A stretch of 64,000 bases of DNA, taken from NCBI RefSeq assembly GCF_009932725.1, contig NZ_BLJU01000003.1, positions 124,001-188,000 on the forward strand. Reading direction: 5' to 3'. The notes beneath the pieces are model-generated. The model was given only the letters and a program-made list of their open reading frames with translations. It was not told the origin of the DNA and made no database searches. This DNA is from Pseudomonas yangonensis (GTDB taxonomy: Bacteria > Pseudomonadota > Gammaproteobacteria > Pseudomonadales > Pseudomonadaceae). The translations under genes were made by a program, and so were the position numbers. Of this stretch, positions 17,983 through 26,230 are shown one piece after another (position 1 is the stretch's first letter; each line of letters starts with the position of its first letter).

Positions 17983-18207
17983 GTCGGTACTCCAATTTCG
18001 AGAACGGGCAATGCACCGCGGGCGGATGCCAGCAGTGACGGATGAACCCTTGAATACGGGGTTTTTATTGGAATGCGGGGGCAGTTTCGACGGGCGTGAG
18101 GCCCAGATGCTGCGGAAAGGACGCCATGATAGCCATTAAAACGCCATCATTCTGTGCACTCGGTCATGAAGCGGACGACTGGTCGTCATTTCCGCTGGCG
18201 TTCGGAT

Positions 18208-18255
18208 AAAAAAGCCGCCAGTCGCCATGAAACAGGGGAAGGGCGGCTGACGGCT
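18208..18255 (-). terminator. Rho-independent terminator of the flgB-lafW operon
   Basis: Read on the minus strand, a 12-13 base stem with two mismatches around a 17-base loop is followed by TTTTTT. It begins about 20 bases after the lafW stop codon and is the natural end of the long flg transcript. The rest of 17983-18275 holds only the upstream region of the PilJ-domain gene. Confidence 0.7.
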
Positions 18256-18275
18256 GAGGAACCGGACGACAATGC

Positions 18276-19304
18276 TCAGGACAGCAGGCTGACCACCGTG
18301 GATCTGCTGATATTGGCCTGGGCGACGACGGTCTGGGTCACCGCGGCATAGCTGCTGGGGCTGCGGCGCATGAGGTTGAACACTTCGCCGGCGAAATCCC
18401 GCGCCCACTCGTGCTCGTTGTGCTCGGCATGACGGGCGAGAAACTCGCGGATCTCGTCCTGGCGATGGCTGAGTTGCTCACGCAGCGAGCCGATCTTGTC
18501 CAGCGCCGCCACCACTTCGTCCAGGGCCCGGCGCAATTCACGCGCACCGTCCAGGCGCGCGGCTTCGGGCAGGCGCAGCAGCTGGTCTTCCTGGCTGACC
18601 ACAGGCGCCGCGGCCTTCGCCGCCAGCTTGCCCTCACCCTGTACGCGCAGTTCGCCCTTGAGTTGCTGCCACTCACTCTCGCGGGCGCTGAACCTGAGCG
18701 CTCCGCCGCTATCCACTTCTGCGCGAATGCCGGCCGGGCCGAGGCCGGCATTGAAGCGGCGCAGGATCTGCTGCTCGCTGAGCCCCTCGTCGAGCACCAC
18801 GGCCAACGGTTCGGCCAGTTTGCGCCCGGCGCTGAACAGCAGGGTTTCCTTGCCGGCCTGCTGCACACTGGCGATCGAATCCAGGCCCTGCAGGCTGAAA
18901 CGGCTGCGCACCGGCTCGTTGAGACGCAATTTGAAGCCGGCATCCAGTGCCTCGCCGGAGCGCTGACCTCGCTCGGCGAGTAGCTTGCGCACCTGCTCCA
19001 GTTCGCGCTTGAGACCTTCACGTTCGCCGGCCTGGGCGTTGCTCAGCTCGCGGCTCAGGCTGAGCTTGAGCTGGCCGAGGCGCCCGGCCAGTTCACCCAG
19101 GTAGCTGTCGGCGGCCTGCATCGAGGTCAGCTGCTGATTGAGCTGCAGGTTGAAGCTGGCGCTCTTGCCGCGAGGCTGCGCCGCCTGCTCGGCTGCCGGC
19201 GCCTGCTTGCGCTGGCGCTGCACGGCCTGCTCGCCCTGCACTGGCCGCCGTGCCTGCGGATCGAGGGCCGTGACGACCGGAAGCTGTTTATCGACCTTGA
19301 TCAC
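18276..19304 (-). CDS. lafW: LafW-like hook-associated protein of a lateral flagellar system
   Basis: 342 residues, last gene of the flgB...flgL operon, 10 bases after flgL. The N-terminal 45 residues are Gln/Ala/Arg-rich and disordered; residues about 50-120 and 245-340 are heptad-rich helices. The C-terminus reads FNLMRRSPSSYAAVTQTVVA followed by QANISRSTVVSLLS, which closely resembles the flagellin C-terminal helix (AQAN...SLL). In the E. coli and Aeromonas lateral systems a hook-associated gene called lafW occupies the same place. The role as an axial or filament-junction component is inferred from position and this C-terminus; residue-level identity to LafW was not checked. Confidence 0.65.
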   Translation of the reverse strand: MIKVDKQLPVVTALDPQARRPVQGEQAVQRQRKQAPAAEQAAQPRGKSASFNLQLNQQLTSMQAADSYLGELAGRLGQLKLSLSRELSNAQAGEREGLKRELEQVRKLLAERGQRSGEALDAGFKLRLNEPVRSRFSLQGLDSIASVQQAGKETLLFSAGRKLAEPLAVVLDEGLSEQQILRRFNAGLGPAGIRAEVDSGGALRFSARESEWQQLKGELRVQGEGKLAAKAAAPVVSQEDQLLRLPEAARLDGARELRRALDEVVAALDKIGSLREQLSHRQDEIREFLARHAEHNEHEWARDFAGEVFNLMRRSPSSYAAVTQTVVAQANISRSTVVSLLS

Positions 19305-19314
19305 CGCAGGCTCC

Positions 19315-20232
19315 TTACAGCAGGCTGAACAACGACATCTCGTTGATCTTCAGGTAGGTCTTCTGCGTTGCCCCCAGGGCCAGCTGGTAGTTATTCAGAT
19401 CGATGGTGGCGCCGGCATAGTCGAGACGCGACAGTTCGCCTTCGATCTTCTGGTTGACCAGCGAGACGTCCTCGTTGCTGTCGGTGAGCAGAGTGAGAGC
19501 GTTCTGCCGGCCACCCAGCTCGGTGATCGCCCCCATCACGCGGCCATGCGCCTCATCCAGGGCACCCAGGGTGTCGACGATCTGCTGCCGTACGGCCGGG
19601 TCGGTGACGTCCAGGGCCGGGTCCTGCAGGGTGTTGATCAGGCCGCGCAGCTCGTTGAGCACGCCCACGCCCGCACCGAAGATACTGGCGGCGGTGACGT
19701 TCTCTTCAACCAGCACGCCATTGGCCACGGCGGCCTGACGGTGCTTGTCGTTGCCGCTGACGCTGTAGGTCTGGGTCGCGGCGTCGAAGGCCAGCGCCGG
19801 CGTGTCGCTGAGGGTGCCGGAGAACAGGTAACGCCCTTCCTCGTCACGCACGTTGGCGAAGCTGAAGATGGTGTCCTCGATGATCGACAGCTCGCCGGCC
19901 ATGGCCGCCAGGTCTTCGCTGGTGTTGGAGCCGTTGGCCGCCCACAGCAGCAGGTCACGCACGTTGAGCATGGCGTCGGAGGTGGACTTGAGGTTGGCCT
20001 CCTGGGTCGACAGGCTGCCGGAGACATTGGCGATGTTCTTGCGAAACTGCTCAAGACTCGCTTCCTCACGCTCGACACGCAGCACGCGTACGCTGGCAAT
20101 GGGATCGTCGGATGGCAGCAGGATGCGCTTGCCGGTGGCCATCTGCTGCATCAGCTTGCCCAACTCGGCGGAACTGGCGTTCATCGAGTTGTGCATCAGC
20201 GAGGTGATCTGCGAGTTGGTGATGCGCATCAT
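19315..20232 (-). CDS. flgL: Flagellar hook-filament junction protein FlgL (lateral type)
   Basis: Second hook-filament junction protein, 305 residues. The N-terminal flagellin-like helix includes MMRITNSQITSLMHNSMNAS, then LGKLMQQMATGKRILLPSDDP, the FlgL signature. The C-terminal helix reads RLDYAGATIDLNNYQLALGA and ends KTYLKINEMSLFSLL. It is exported and forms the collar under the filament. It follows flgK by 23 bases and precedes lafW, the lfgL-lafW order of lateral clusters. Confidence 0.93.
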   Translation of the reverse strand: MMRITNSQITSLMHNSMNASSAELGKLMQQMATGKRILLPSDDPIASVRVLRVEREEASLEQFRKNIANVSGSLSTQEANLKSTSDAMLNVRDLLLWAANGSNTSEDLAAMAGELSIIEDTIFSFANVRDEEGRYLFSGTLSDTPALAFDAATQTYSVSGNDKHRQAAVANGVLVEENVTAASIFGAGVGVLNELRGLINTLQDPALDVTDPAVRQQIVDTLGALDEAHGRVMGAITELGGRQNALTLLTDSNEDVSLVNQKIEGELSRLDYAGATIDLNNYQLALGATQKTYLKINEMSLFSLL

Positions 20233-20255
20233 GGCTGAATCTCTCTTGAGCCGCG

Positions 20256-21623
20256 TCAGAACGCGGAAAGCATGTCGTCGAACAACTGGTTGGCGGTGCT
20301 GATAACCTTCATGTTGGCCTGGTAGGCCTGCTGGTAGGTCATCAGGTTAACCGCCTCCTCGTCCAGACTCACGGCGCTGACGCTGTCACGCTGCGACTGC
20401 GCCTGCTGGGTCACGGCGGTGGCGGACTTGAGGTCGGCCTGATTCTGTCGGCTGTCGCTGGCCACCTGACCAAGCAGGCCGGCATAGGCGTCGTTGAGCG
20501 TGACCTGGCTGCCGTTCAGGGTGATGGTCCGGTTCTTCAGGCCGAGCAGATCGAGCAGCACCTCGTTGTTGCCGGTCTCTCCAGCATCGGAGGACAGCGC
20601 CAGTTGCTCGGCCGCCAGCGGCTCGACACGCAACAGCGCAGTGGTACTGGTCGGATCGTAGACAAACAGCGGCTGGCCCGGGTTGCCATTGAGGTCGAAG
20701 CCGGTGGCGAGCACGTCATTGACCATCTGCGCCAGTTGCCCGGCCATGTCATGCAGGGCATCCAGATTCGGCCGCAGGCTGCCGTACTCGACTTCGTGGA
20801 GGCCGCCGAAGGCCCCGCCGAAGCCGTCCTGGCGCAGCGGGAAGCTGGTGCCGGCGAAGGCCAGGCTGACTTCCTGCTCGCCGCTCGCGGTCATCGTCAC
20901 CTTGAGCTGGCCGGCGGTAGGCCCGGCTACCAGCGGCTGGCCGTTGGCCAGGGCGACGCTGACCGAACCGTCGGCCGTTTCGTTGACACGCAGTTTGGCG
21001 AACTGGCTGAGCTCGCCGATCAGACTCTCGCGATGATCGCGCAGCGCGGTGCTGTCGCCCTTGACCGATTCGGTCTCGACGATCTTCTTGTTCAGCAGCG
21101 CGATATTCTCGGTCAGGCCGTTGATCTCGGTGGCCATGGCCGTGCGCTGCTCCTGCAGCGCCTTGACCTGCGCGTCGATGTTGCTGCTCAGGCCATTGAA
21201 GCGCTGCGCCAGGTTGCCGGCCTCGCCGATGATCTGCTGGCGCAGGGCGATGGAGCCGGGCGTGGCGCTGGCTTCGCTCAGGGCCGCGAAGAACTGGTCG
21301 AGGCCGGCGCTGATGCTCGAACCGGTGCCGGACATCAGCGCTTCCAGCGCGGTCAGGTACTGCTGCGAGGCACTGTAGAAGTTCTGCTCGGTGGTGGCAC
21401 GCCAGAGTTGCTGGTTATGAAATTCGTTGGTCATGCGACGGATGCTGATCACCTCGACACCGCCCCCGACGCTCAGGCCACCCTGCCCGGCCAGCGACCC
21501 GGTGATGGTCTGCAGGCGGCTGAAGCCGGGCGTCTTCACGTTGGCGATGTTCTGCCCGGTGGTGGCCAGGGCCACCTGGCTGGCACGCACACCGCTGTAG
21601 GCGATCTGGTTGAGGATGCTCAC
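20256..21623 (-). CDS. flgK: Flagellar hook-filament junction protein FlgK (lateral type)
   Basis: First hook-filament junction protein, 455 residues, shorter than the about 550 of many polar FlgK proteins. N-terminus MSILNQIAYSGVRASQVALA with TTGQNIANVKTPGFSR is the rod/hook/HAP signature; the C-terminus VSLDEEAVNLMTYQQAYQAN and MKVISTANQLFDDMLSAF is the matching axial helix. Shortness lies in the central, surface-exposed domains. Gap of 3 bases to flgJ. Confidence 0.93.
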   Translation of the reverse strand: MSILNQIAYSGVRASQVALATTGQNIANVKTPGFSRLQTITGSLAGQGGLSVGGGVEVISIRRMTNEFHNQQLWRATTEQNFYSASQQYLTALEALMSGTGSSISAGLDQFFAALSEASATPGSIALRQQIIGEAGNLAQRFNGLSSNIDAQVKALQEQRTAMATEINGLTENIALLNKKIVETESVKGDSTALRDHRESLIGELSQFAKLRVNETADGSVSVALANGQPLVAGPTAGQLKVTMTASGEQEVSLAFAGTSFPLRQDGFGGAFGGLHEVEYGSLRPNLDALHDMAGQLAQMVNDVLATGFDLNGNPGQPLFVYDPTSTTALLRVEPLAAEQLALSSDAGETGNNEVLLDLLGLKNRTITLNGSQVTLNDAYAGLLGQVASDSRQNQADLKSATAVTQQAQSQRDSVSAVSLDEEAVNLMTYQQAYQANMKVISTANQLFDDMLSAF

Positions 21624-21626
21624 GAA

Positions 21627-22751
21627 TTAACTCTCCTGCCGCTCGAAGCGCATCGGCTGAGCGAAGGCCGCCAGACGCGGCACACGGGCGTCGTCGGCAG
21701 CGAATTGGGCTGGTACTGAGGACAGGGCGACGGAATCGGCGGTGGACTTAAACTCGTCACGCACCATCGCCTGCTTGCCGGCCACGGCGCCGAGCAGCAG
21801 GCCGCTGTCGGCACTCAGGGCACTGGCCAGCTGCTGGCGGGTCTGTGCGCTGAGCGGGCTGCTGGCCTGCGCGTCATCCTTGCTCGGCGTCTCGGCCCTG
21901 GCCAGGTCGCCGAGGATCTTGCGCGTGTAGTCGCGGGTTTCCTGAAAGGGGATGCGCTCGATCCAGGCGCCGGTGGCGATCTCGCCGCTGCGCGGGTCGC
22001 CGTTGACCTTCAGCCACTCGTCGACCCGGCCCGGCCCGGCGTTGTAGGCCGCCAGCGCCAGCGCCTGGTGGCCGTCGTAACGCTGCAGCATCTTGTCCAG
22101 GTAGGCGCTGCCCAGGCGCTTGTTGTAGGCGGCGTCTGTGGTCAGGCGGGCTTCGCTGAATGGCAGGCCGAGTTCGGTGGCCATTTCCCGCGCGGTGTCC
22201 GGCATCAGCTGCATCAGGCCGCGCGCGCCCTTGGACGATACGGCGTCGACGCGACCGGCCGACTCCTGCTGAATGACCCGATCGACCAGGGCGACGAAGC
22301 CCGCCGAGCCCTTGTCCCAGACCTTGCCGAGGCTGTCGACGCCGCGCTGCCAGGTGCTGCGCAGCGGCTCCAGCAGGCTGCTGGCGGAGCGCTGCGGCAA
22401 TTGCGCCGAGCGGGCGGCAGCGGCGGCTGCGTCCATGTCCACCGCGCTGTCGCCAGCGCCGGACAGCTGCTTGACCAGCATGTCGGCGATGCCGGTCTGC
22501 TTGCGCCCGGCCAGGGTCTCGGCCAGCACTTCGTCATAGAAGTCGCGCATGGTGTCCATCTCGCGGCTGCGCATCGGGTTGCCTTCGGCGAGCACGTCGC
22601 TGGCCTTGCGCATCTGCTTGAGGATCTGCTGCAGGAACAGCGCCTCGAACTGCTCGGCCGCAGCCTGCAGTTGCTGCTCGCGGGCGGTGCCGATGCCGTC
22701 GGCGCTGCCGCGGTGGCTGTTCATGTGTTGGGCGAGGGAAACGATGCTCAT
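21627..22751 (-). CDS. flgJ: FlgJ rod cap fused to a lytic transglycosylase (SLT) domain
   Basis: 374 residues. Residues about 25-97 are the FlgJ rod-cap domain (EQFEALFLQQILKQMRKASD, then MRDFYDEVLAETLAGRKQTG). The C-terminal part, about 150-280, is a soluble lytic transglycosylase domain rather than the glucosaminidase of Salmonella or P. aeruginosa FlgJ: catalytic Glu163 in QQESAGRVDAVSSKGARGLM, LMP at 182-184 and AYNAGPGRVDEW at 235-246. The two are joined by an Ala-rich linker at about 100-125. It assembles the rod cap and opens peptidoglycan during rod export. Neighbours flgI and flgK are 3 bases away on either side. Confidence 0.92.
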   Translation of the reverse strand: MSIVSLAQHMNSHRGSADGIGTAREQQLQAAAEQFEALFLQQILKQMRKASDVLAEGNPMRSREMDTMRDFYDEVLAETLAGRKQTGIADMLVKQLSGAGDSAVDMDAAAAAARSAQLPQRSASSLLEPLRSTWQRGVDSLGKVWDKGSAGFVALVDRVIQQESAGRVDAVSSKGARGLMQLMPDTAREMATELGLPFSEARLTTDAAYNKRLGSAYLDKMLQRYDGHQALALAAYNAGPGRVDEWLKVNGDPRSGEIATGAWIERIPFQETRDYTRKILGDLARAETPSKDDAQASSPLSAQTRQQLASALSADSGLLLGAVAGKQAMVRDEFKSTADSVALSSVPAQFAADDARVPRLAAFAQPMRFERQES

Positions 22752-22754
22752 GGC

Positions 22755-23849
22755 TCAGATCACGATCAGTTCAGCGTTGAGGGCACCGGCCTGTTCCAGC
22801 GCCTGGAGGATGCTCATGACATCGTCCGGGGTAGCGCCGAGGCTGTTCACGGTGTTGATGATGCTGTCCAGGCTGGCGCCATCGGGCCACTTGAACATGG
22901 CGTTCTTGTCCTGGCTGACGGCGACGTCGGAGCGCGGCACCACGGCGGTCTGGCCGCCCGAGAAGGCGTTGGGCTGGCTGACCTGCGGGTTCTCGCTGAT
23001 GGTCACAGTCAGGGTGCCGTGAGCCACGGCAGCGGCCTTGACGCGCACGCCCTGGCCGACCACCACGGTCCCGGTGCGACTGTTGAACACCACCTTCGGT
23101 CGCTCGCGGCCTTCTTCCACGTCCAGGCCCTCGAGCATGGCCATGAAGCCGATGCGCTGGGTGCTGGTGATCGGCGCGCGGATGGCGATCTTGGTCGCGT
23201 TAAGGGCACTGGCGGTGCCGCTGCCGAAACGGCCGTTGACCGCCTCGACCACCTTGGCGGCGGTCTGGAAGCTGGGTTGACGCAGGTTGAGCATGACCTC
23301 GGCGCGCTCGCTGAAATCGCTGGGGATCATCCGCTCCACCGTGGCGCCATTGGGCACGCGACCGCTGTTGGCGGAGTTGATCGCCACGCTGGAGCCGCTC
23401 TGTCCGGTGGCATTCAGGCCGCCGACGACCACGGCGCCCTGGGCCAGGGCATAGGTTTCGCCATCGACGCCCTGCAGCGGGGTCATCAGCAGCTGGCCGC
23501 CGCGCAGGCTCTTGGCGTCACCCAGCGAGGCGACGGTGACATCGACGCTCTGCCCAGGGCTGTAGGACGGCGGAATTTCCGCGGTCACGGTGACGGCCGC
23601 GACGTTCTTCAGTTTGGGATCGACGTTCGGCGGCAGGTTGATGCCGAACTGCTTGATCATGTTGGCCACAGACTGGCTGGTGAAGCGTACCTGGTTCTTG
23701 TCACCGGTGCCGTCGAGGCCGACCACCAGGCCGTAGCCGATCAACTGGTTGCCACGGATGCCTTCGATATCCACCAGGTCCATCAGCGGCACGGCCTTGG
23801 TCGACAGCGGCCAGGCCAGGAGCAGGGCGACGAGTGAGCGTTTGAGCAT
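22755..23849 (-). CDS. flgI: Flagellar P-ring protein FlgI (lateral type)
   Basis: 364 residues, the usual length. Signal peptide MLKRSLVALLLAWPLSTKAV with cleavage near residue 19. Then PLMDLVDIEGIRGNQLIGYG and LVVGLDGTGDKNQVRFTSQS, the P-ring signature, and a typical C-terminus (GATPDDVMSILQALEQAGAL). It forms the peptidoglycan-level bushing. It lies between flgH (9 bases upstream) and flgJ. Confidence 0.95.
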   Translation of the reverse strand: MLKRSLVALLLAWPLSTKAVPLMDLVDIEGIRGNQLIGYGLVVGLDGTGDKNQVRFTSQSVANMIKQFGINLPPNVDPKLKNVAAVTVTAEIPPSYSPGQSVDVTVASLGDAKSLRGGQLLMTPLQGVDGETYALAQGAVVVGGLNATGQSGSSVAINSANSGRVPNGATVERMIPSDFSERAEVMLNLRQPSFQTAAKVVEAVNGRFGSGTASALNATKIAIRAPITSTQRIGFMAMLEGLDVEEGRERPKVVFNSRTGTVVVGQGVRVKAAAVAHGTLTVTISENPQVSQPNAFSGGQTAVVPRSDVAVSQDKNAMFKWPDGASLDSIINTVNSLGATPDDVMSILQALEQAGALNAELIVI

Positions 23850-23858
23850 GACCGGGCC

Positions 23859-24530
23859 TCAGAGCGGGAACAGCGGGTGGGCGAAGAAGCGCGTCAGCCA
23901 GCCTGCCGAGTTGCTGTCGTTGAGCACGCCGCGACCGGCGTAGGAGATGCGCGCGTTGGCCACGTTCTGCGAGGACACCTGGTTGGCGCGGTTGATGTCG
24001 TCCATGCGTACCAGGCCGACCAGGCGGATGTACTCGTCACCCTGGTTCAGGCGCAGGGCCTTCTCGCCCTTGATCAGCAGGGTGCCGTTGGGCAGTACCT
24101 GATGCACGGTGACGGCGATGGAGCCGCGCAGGGTGTTCTGCTGCGAGCTGCGCGCCGAGCCATTGAAATCGCGCTCGGCCGCGGCGGAGCTTTCCAGGCG
24201 GTCGTACTGGTTGCCCAGGACGGTGGGAATCCCCACGGAAACCCCGGATTTCTTGCCGAAGCTGGTGCCGGCGCTCTTGCTCGACTGGGTCGACTCGTCG
24301 AGCACCACGGTAAGGATGTCGCCGACCCGCACCGCACGCTTGTCGCCGATCAGCGAGCCACTGTAGCCGCTGCGAAACAGCCCGCCGCTGGTGGTTGGCG
24401 GCTGGCTGTAATCCAGCGCCAGCGGCTGGTACTGGCTGGAATCCTCTTCGGGCAGCATCTCCTTGAAGCTGGCGCAGCCGCCAAGGGCCAGAAGCAGAGC
24501 GAGCGGGAGCAGGCGGGTCATGGCGGTCAC
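23859..24530 (-). CDS. flgH: Flagellar L-ring lipoprotein FlgH (lateral type)
   Basis: 223 residues. Lipoprotein signal ending in LGGC (Cys19) after MTAMTRLLPLALLLA; the ATG three codons in is an alternative start. The L-ring core is GDILTVVLDESTQSSKSAGT, with VHQVLPNGTLLIKGEK and RMDDINRANQVSSQNVANAR later. It forms the outer-membrane ring with FlgI. The first bases overlap flgG by 4. Confidence 0.94.
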   Translation of the reverse strand: MTAMTRLLPLALLLALGGCASFKEMLPEEDSSQYQPLALDYSQPPTTSGGLFRSGYSGSLIGDKRAVRVGDILTVVLDESTQSSKSAGTSFGKKSGVSVGIPTVLGNQYDRLESSAAAERDFNGSARSSQQNTLRGSIAVTVHQVLPNGTLLIKGEKALRLNQGDEYIRLVGLVRMDDINRANQVSSQNVANARISYAGRGVLNDSNSAGWLTRFFAHPLFPL

Positions 24531-25312
24531 ACGGTCTGGTTGAGGAACTGCTGCATGCCCGACGCGGCGTCGAGCACCTTGGCGTTGGCCTCGTAGGCGC
24601 GCTGGATGGAGATCATGTTGACCATGGCCTCGACCACCTGCACGTTGGAGCCTTCCAGCACGCCCTGTTTGATATTGCCCAGGCCATCCGCACCCGGCAC
24701 GCCCTCGACCGGTTCGCCGCTGGCCACGGTTTCGCGATAGAGGTTGCCGCCGAGCGCTTCCAGGCCGCCCGGGTTGGTGAAGTTGACCAGGGTGATCTGG
24801 CCCAGCTCCGAAGGCAGGGTGTCGCCGGCCAGCACGGCGGTGACGATGCCGTCGCTGCCCACGGTGAAACGACTGCTGCCAGCCGGTACTTCGATGGCCG
24901 GCGTCAGCGGCAACCCCTGGGAGTTGACGATCATGCCTTCGGCGTTGAGCTGCAACTGGCCGTTCTCGGTGTAGTAGATGTCACCGTTGGGCGCTTCCAC
25001 CTGGAAGAAGCCGGCGCCGATGATCGCCAGGTCCATCGGCTGGCCGGTGGTCTGGATGCTGCCTTCGGTGAACACCTTTTGCGTACCGGCCACGCGCACG
25101 CCGCTACCGAGCTGGATGCCGGAGGGTACGGTGTTGACCTCATCGGCCTGCGCACCCGGCTGCAGTTCGATGGCGTAGAACAGGTCCTCGAACACCACGC
25201 GGTCGCTCTTGAAGCCGTTGGTGTTGACGTTGGCCAGGTTGTTGGCCACGGCGCTCATGGCCTTGTCCTGGGCGGCCAGGCCGGTCTTGCTGACCCAAAG
25301 TGCGGAACTCAT
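24527..25312 (-). CDS. flgG: Flagellar distal rod protein FlgG (lateral type)
   Basis: 261 residues, as expected. The N-terminal axial helix is MSSALWVSKTGLAAQDKAMS with AVANNLANVNTNGFKSDRVV, and the C-terminal EGSNVQVVEAMVNMISIQRA with YEANAKVLDAASGMQQFLNQ. It forms the distal rod. The 177-base gap upstream, before flgF, holds two repeat elements, the only long break in the flgB-lafW operon. Confidence 0.95.
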   Translation of the reverse strand: MSSALWVSKTGLAAQDKAMSAVANNLANVNTNGFKSDRVVFEDLFYAIELQPGAQADEVNTVPSGIQLGSGVRVAGTQKVFTEGSIQTTGQPMDLAIIGAGFFQVEAPNGDIYYTENGQLQLNAEGMIVNSQGLPLTPAIEVPAGSSRFTVGSDGIVTAVLAGDTLPSELGQITLVNFTNPGGLEALGGNLYRETVASGEPVEGVPGADGLGNIKQGVLEGSNVQVVEAMVNMISIQRAYEANAKVLDAASGMQQFLNQTV

Positions 25313-25326
25313 GTTTTGTCTCCTCT

Positions 25327-25376
25327 GTAGCCCGGATGCAATCCGGGAACATTTCCCCGGATTGCATCCGGGCTAC
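25327..25376. repeat. Perfect palindrome in the flgG/flgF gap
   Basis: GTAGCCCGGATGCAATCCGG at 25327 and its exact complement at 25356-25376 form a 21-bp inverted repeat with an 8-base spacer. This GTAGCCCGGAT...ATCCGGGCTAC form is a familiar bacterial intergenic repeat. It lies inside the flg operon. Confidence 0.75.
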
Positions 25377-25390
25377 GTGTGTTGTGGGCC

Positions 25391-25478
25391 CCCTCTACCG
25401 TTTACGGGAGAGGGTTGGGGAGAGGGCCAGGCAACCCCGCCCTCTCCCCCGGCCCCTCTCCCACAAGTGGGAGAGGGG
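25391..25478. repeat. CCCTCTCCC-family repeat in the flgG/flgF gap
   Basis: A compound element made of CCCTCTACCGTTTACGGGAG-type and CCCTCTCCCACAAGTGGGAG-type hairpins. The same two hairpins occur in opposite orientation at 56927-57027 between pstC and pstA, and one at 35362-35392. Read on the minus strand it follows flgF and could form two strong RNA hairpins inside the operon. Confidence 0.75.
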
Positions 25479-25489
25479 AGTCATTCCTA

Positions 25490-26221
25490 TCAACCGCCGC
25501 GGATCATGCGGTTGCCGGCGTCGGACAAGTCTTCGGCGGCCTTCATCATCTTCACCTGGGTCTCGAACAGGCGGTTCAGGCTCATGGTCGCCACCAGCTG
25601 ATCGATGGCGCCGACATTGCTCGCCTCCAGGTAGCCGGACACCAGCACCGGTGCTTCCAGCCCCTCGGCCGGCTGGCCATCGGTTCGCGCCAGCAGGCCG
25701 CTGGCATCCTTGGTCAGGTCGGCGGCGTCGACATCCACCACCCGGATGCGGTCCACCTCGGCAGTGACGAAATCGCCACGCGGGATCACCGACACGGTGC
25801 CGTCACGGCCGATGTGCAGGCTGTCGTATTCGGGCAGCACGATGGGGCCGCCCTCGCCCAGCACAGCGCGGCCATTCAGGGTCAGGCGCAGGTCGGCATC
25901 GACCTGTAGCGCGCCGTTGCGGGTGTAACGCTCCGCGCCGCCGTCACCTTCGACAGCGAACAGGCCGCGGCCCTGGATCGCCACGTCGAGATCACGGCCG
26001 GTGGCCATCAGCTCGCCGGGCGCCAGGTTGACGCCGTTGTTCTTCACCCGTGCCAGGTGCCGGCTGTCGTAGCCGTAGCCTTCCACGGCAACGGCCTGGG
26101 CCTGTTCGAGGTCGGCACGAAAACCGGGCGTGTTGACGTTGGCCAGGTTGTTGGCGCGCACCGTGAGCGAGCTCATGGTGCGGCTGGCGGCGGTCATTGC
26201 GGTGTAGCCGAGACGGTCCAT
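25490..26221 (-). CDS. flgF: Flagellar proximal rod protein FlgF (lateral type)
   Basis: 243 residues. The axial signature is MDRLGYTAMTAASRTMSSLT followed by VRANNLANVNTPGFRADLEQ; the C-terminus has EASNVGAIDQLVATMSLNRL and FETQVKMMKAAEDLSDAGNR. It is a proximal rod subunit. 9 bases after flgE; its stop is followed by the flgG/flgF repeat block. Confidence 0.94.
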   Translation of the reverse strand: MDRLGYTAMTAASRTMSSLTVRANNLANVNTPGFRADLEQAQAVAVEGYGYDSRHLARVKNNGVNLAPGELMATGRDLDVAIQGRGLFAVEGDGGAERYTRNGALQVDADLRLTLNGRAVLGEGGPIVLPEYDSLHIGRDGTVSVIPRGDFVTAEVDRIRVVDVDAADLTKDASGLLARTDGQPAEGLEAPVLVSGYLEASNVGAIDQLVATMSLNRLFETQVKMMKAAEDLSDAGNRMIRGG

Positions 26222-26230
26222 GGGTCAGCC

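Noticed and set aside
22068..23837. 589-codon open frame antisense to flgJ and flgI
   Set aside because: Shadow frame spanning two genuine flagellar genes; no domain.
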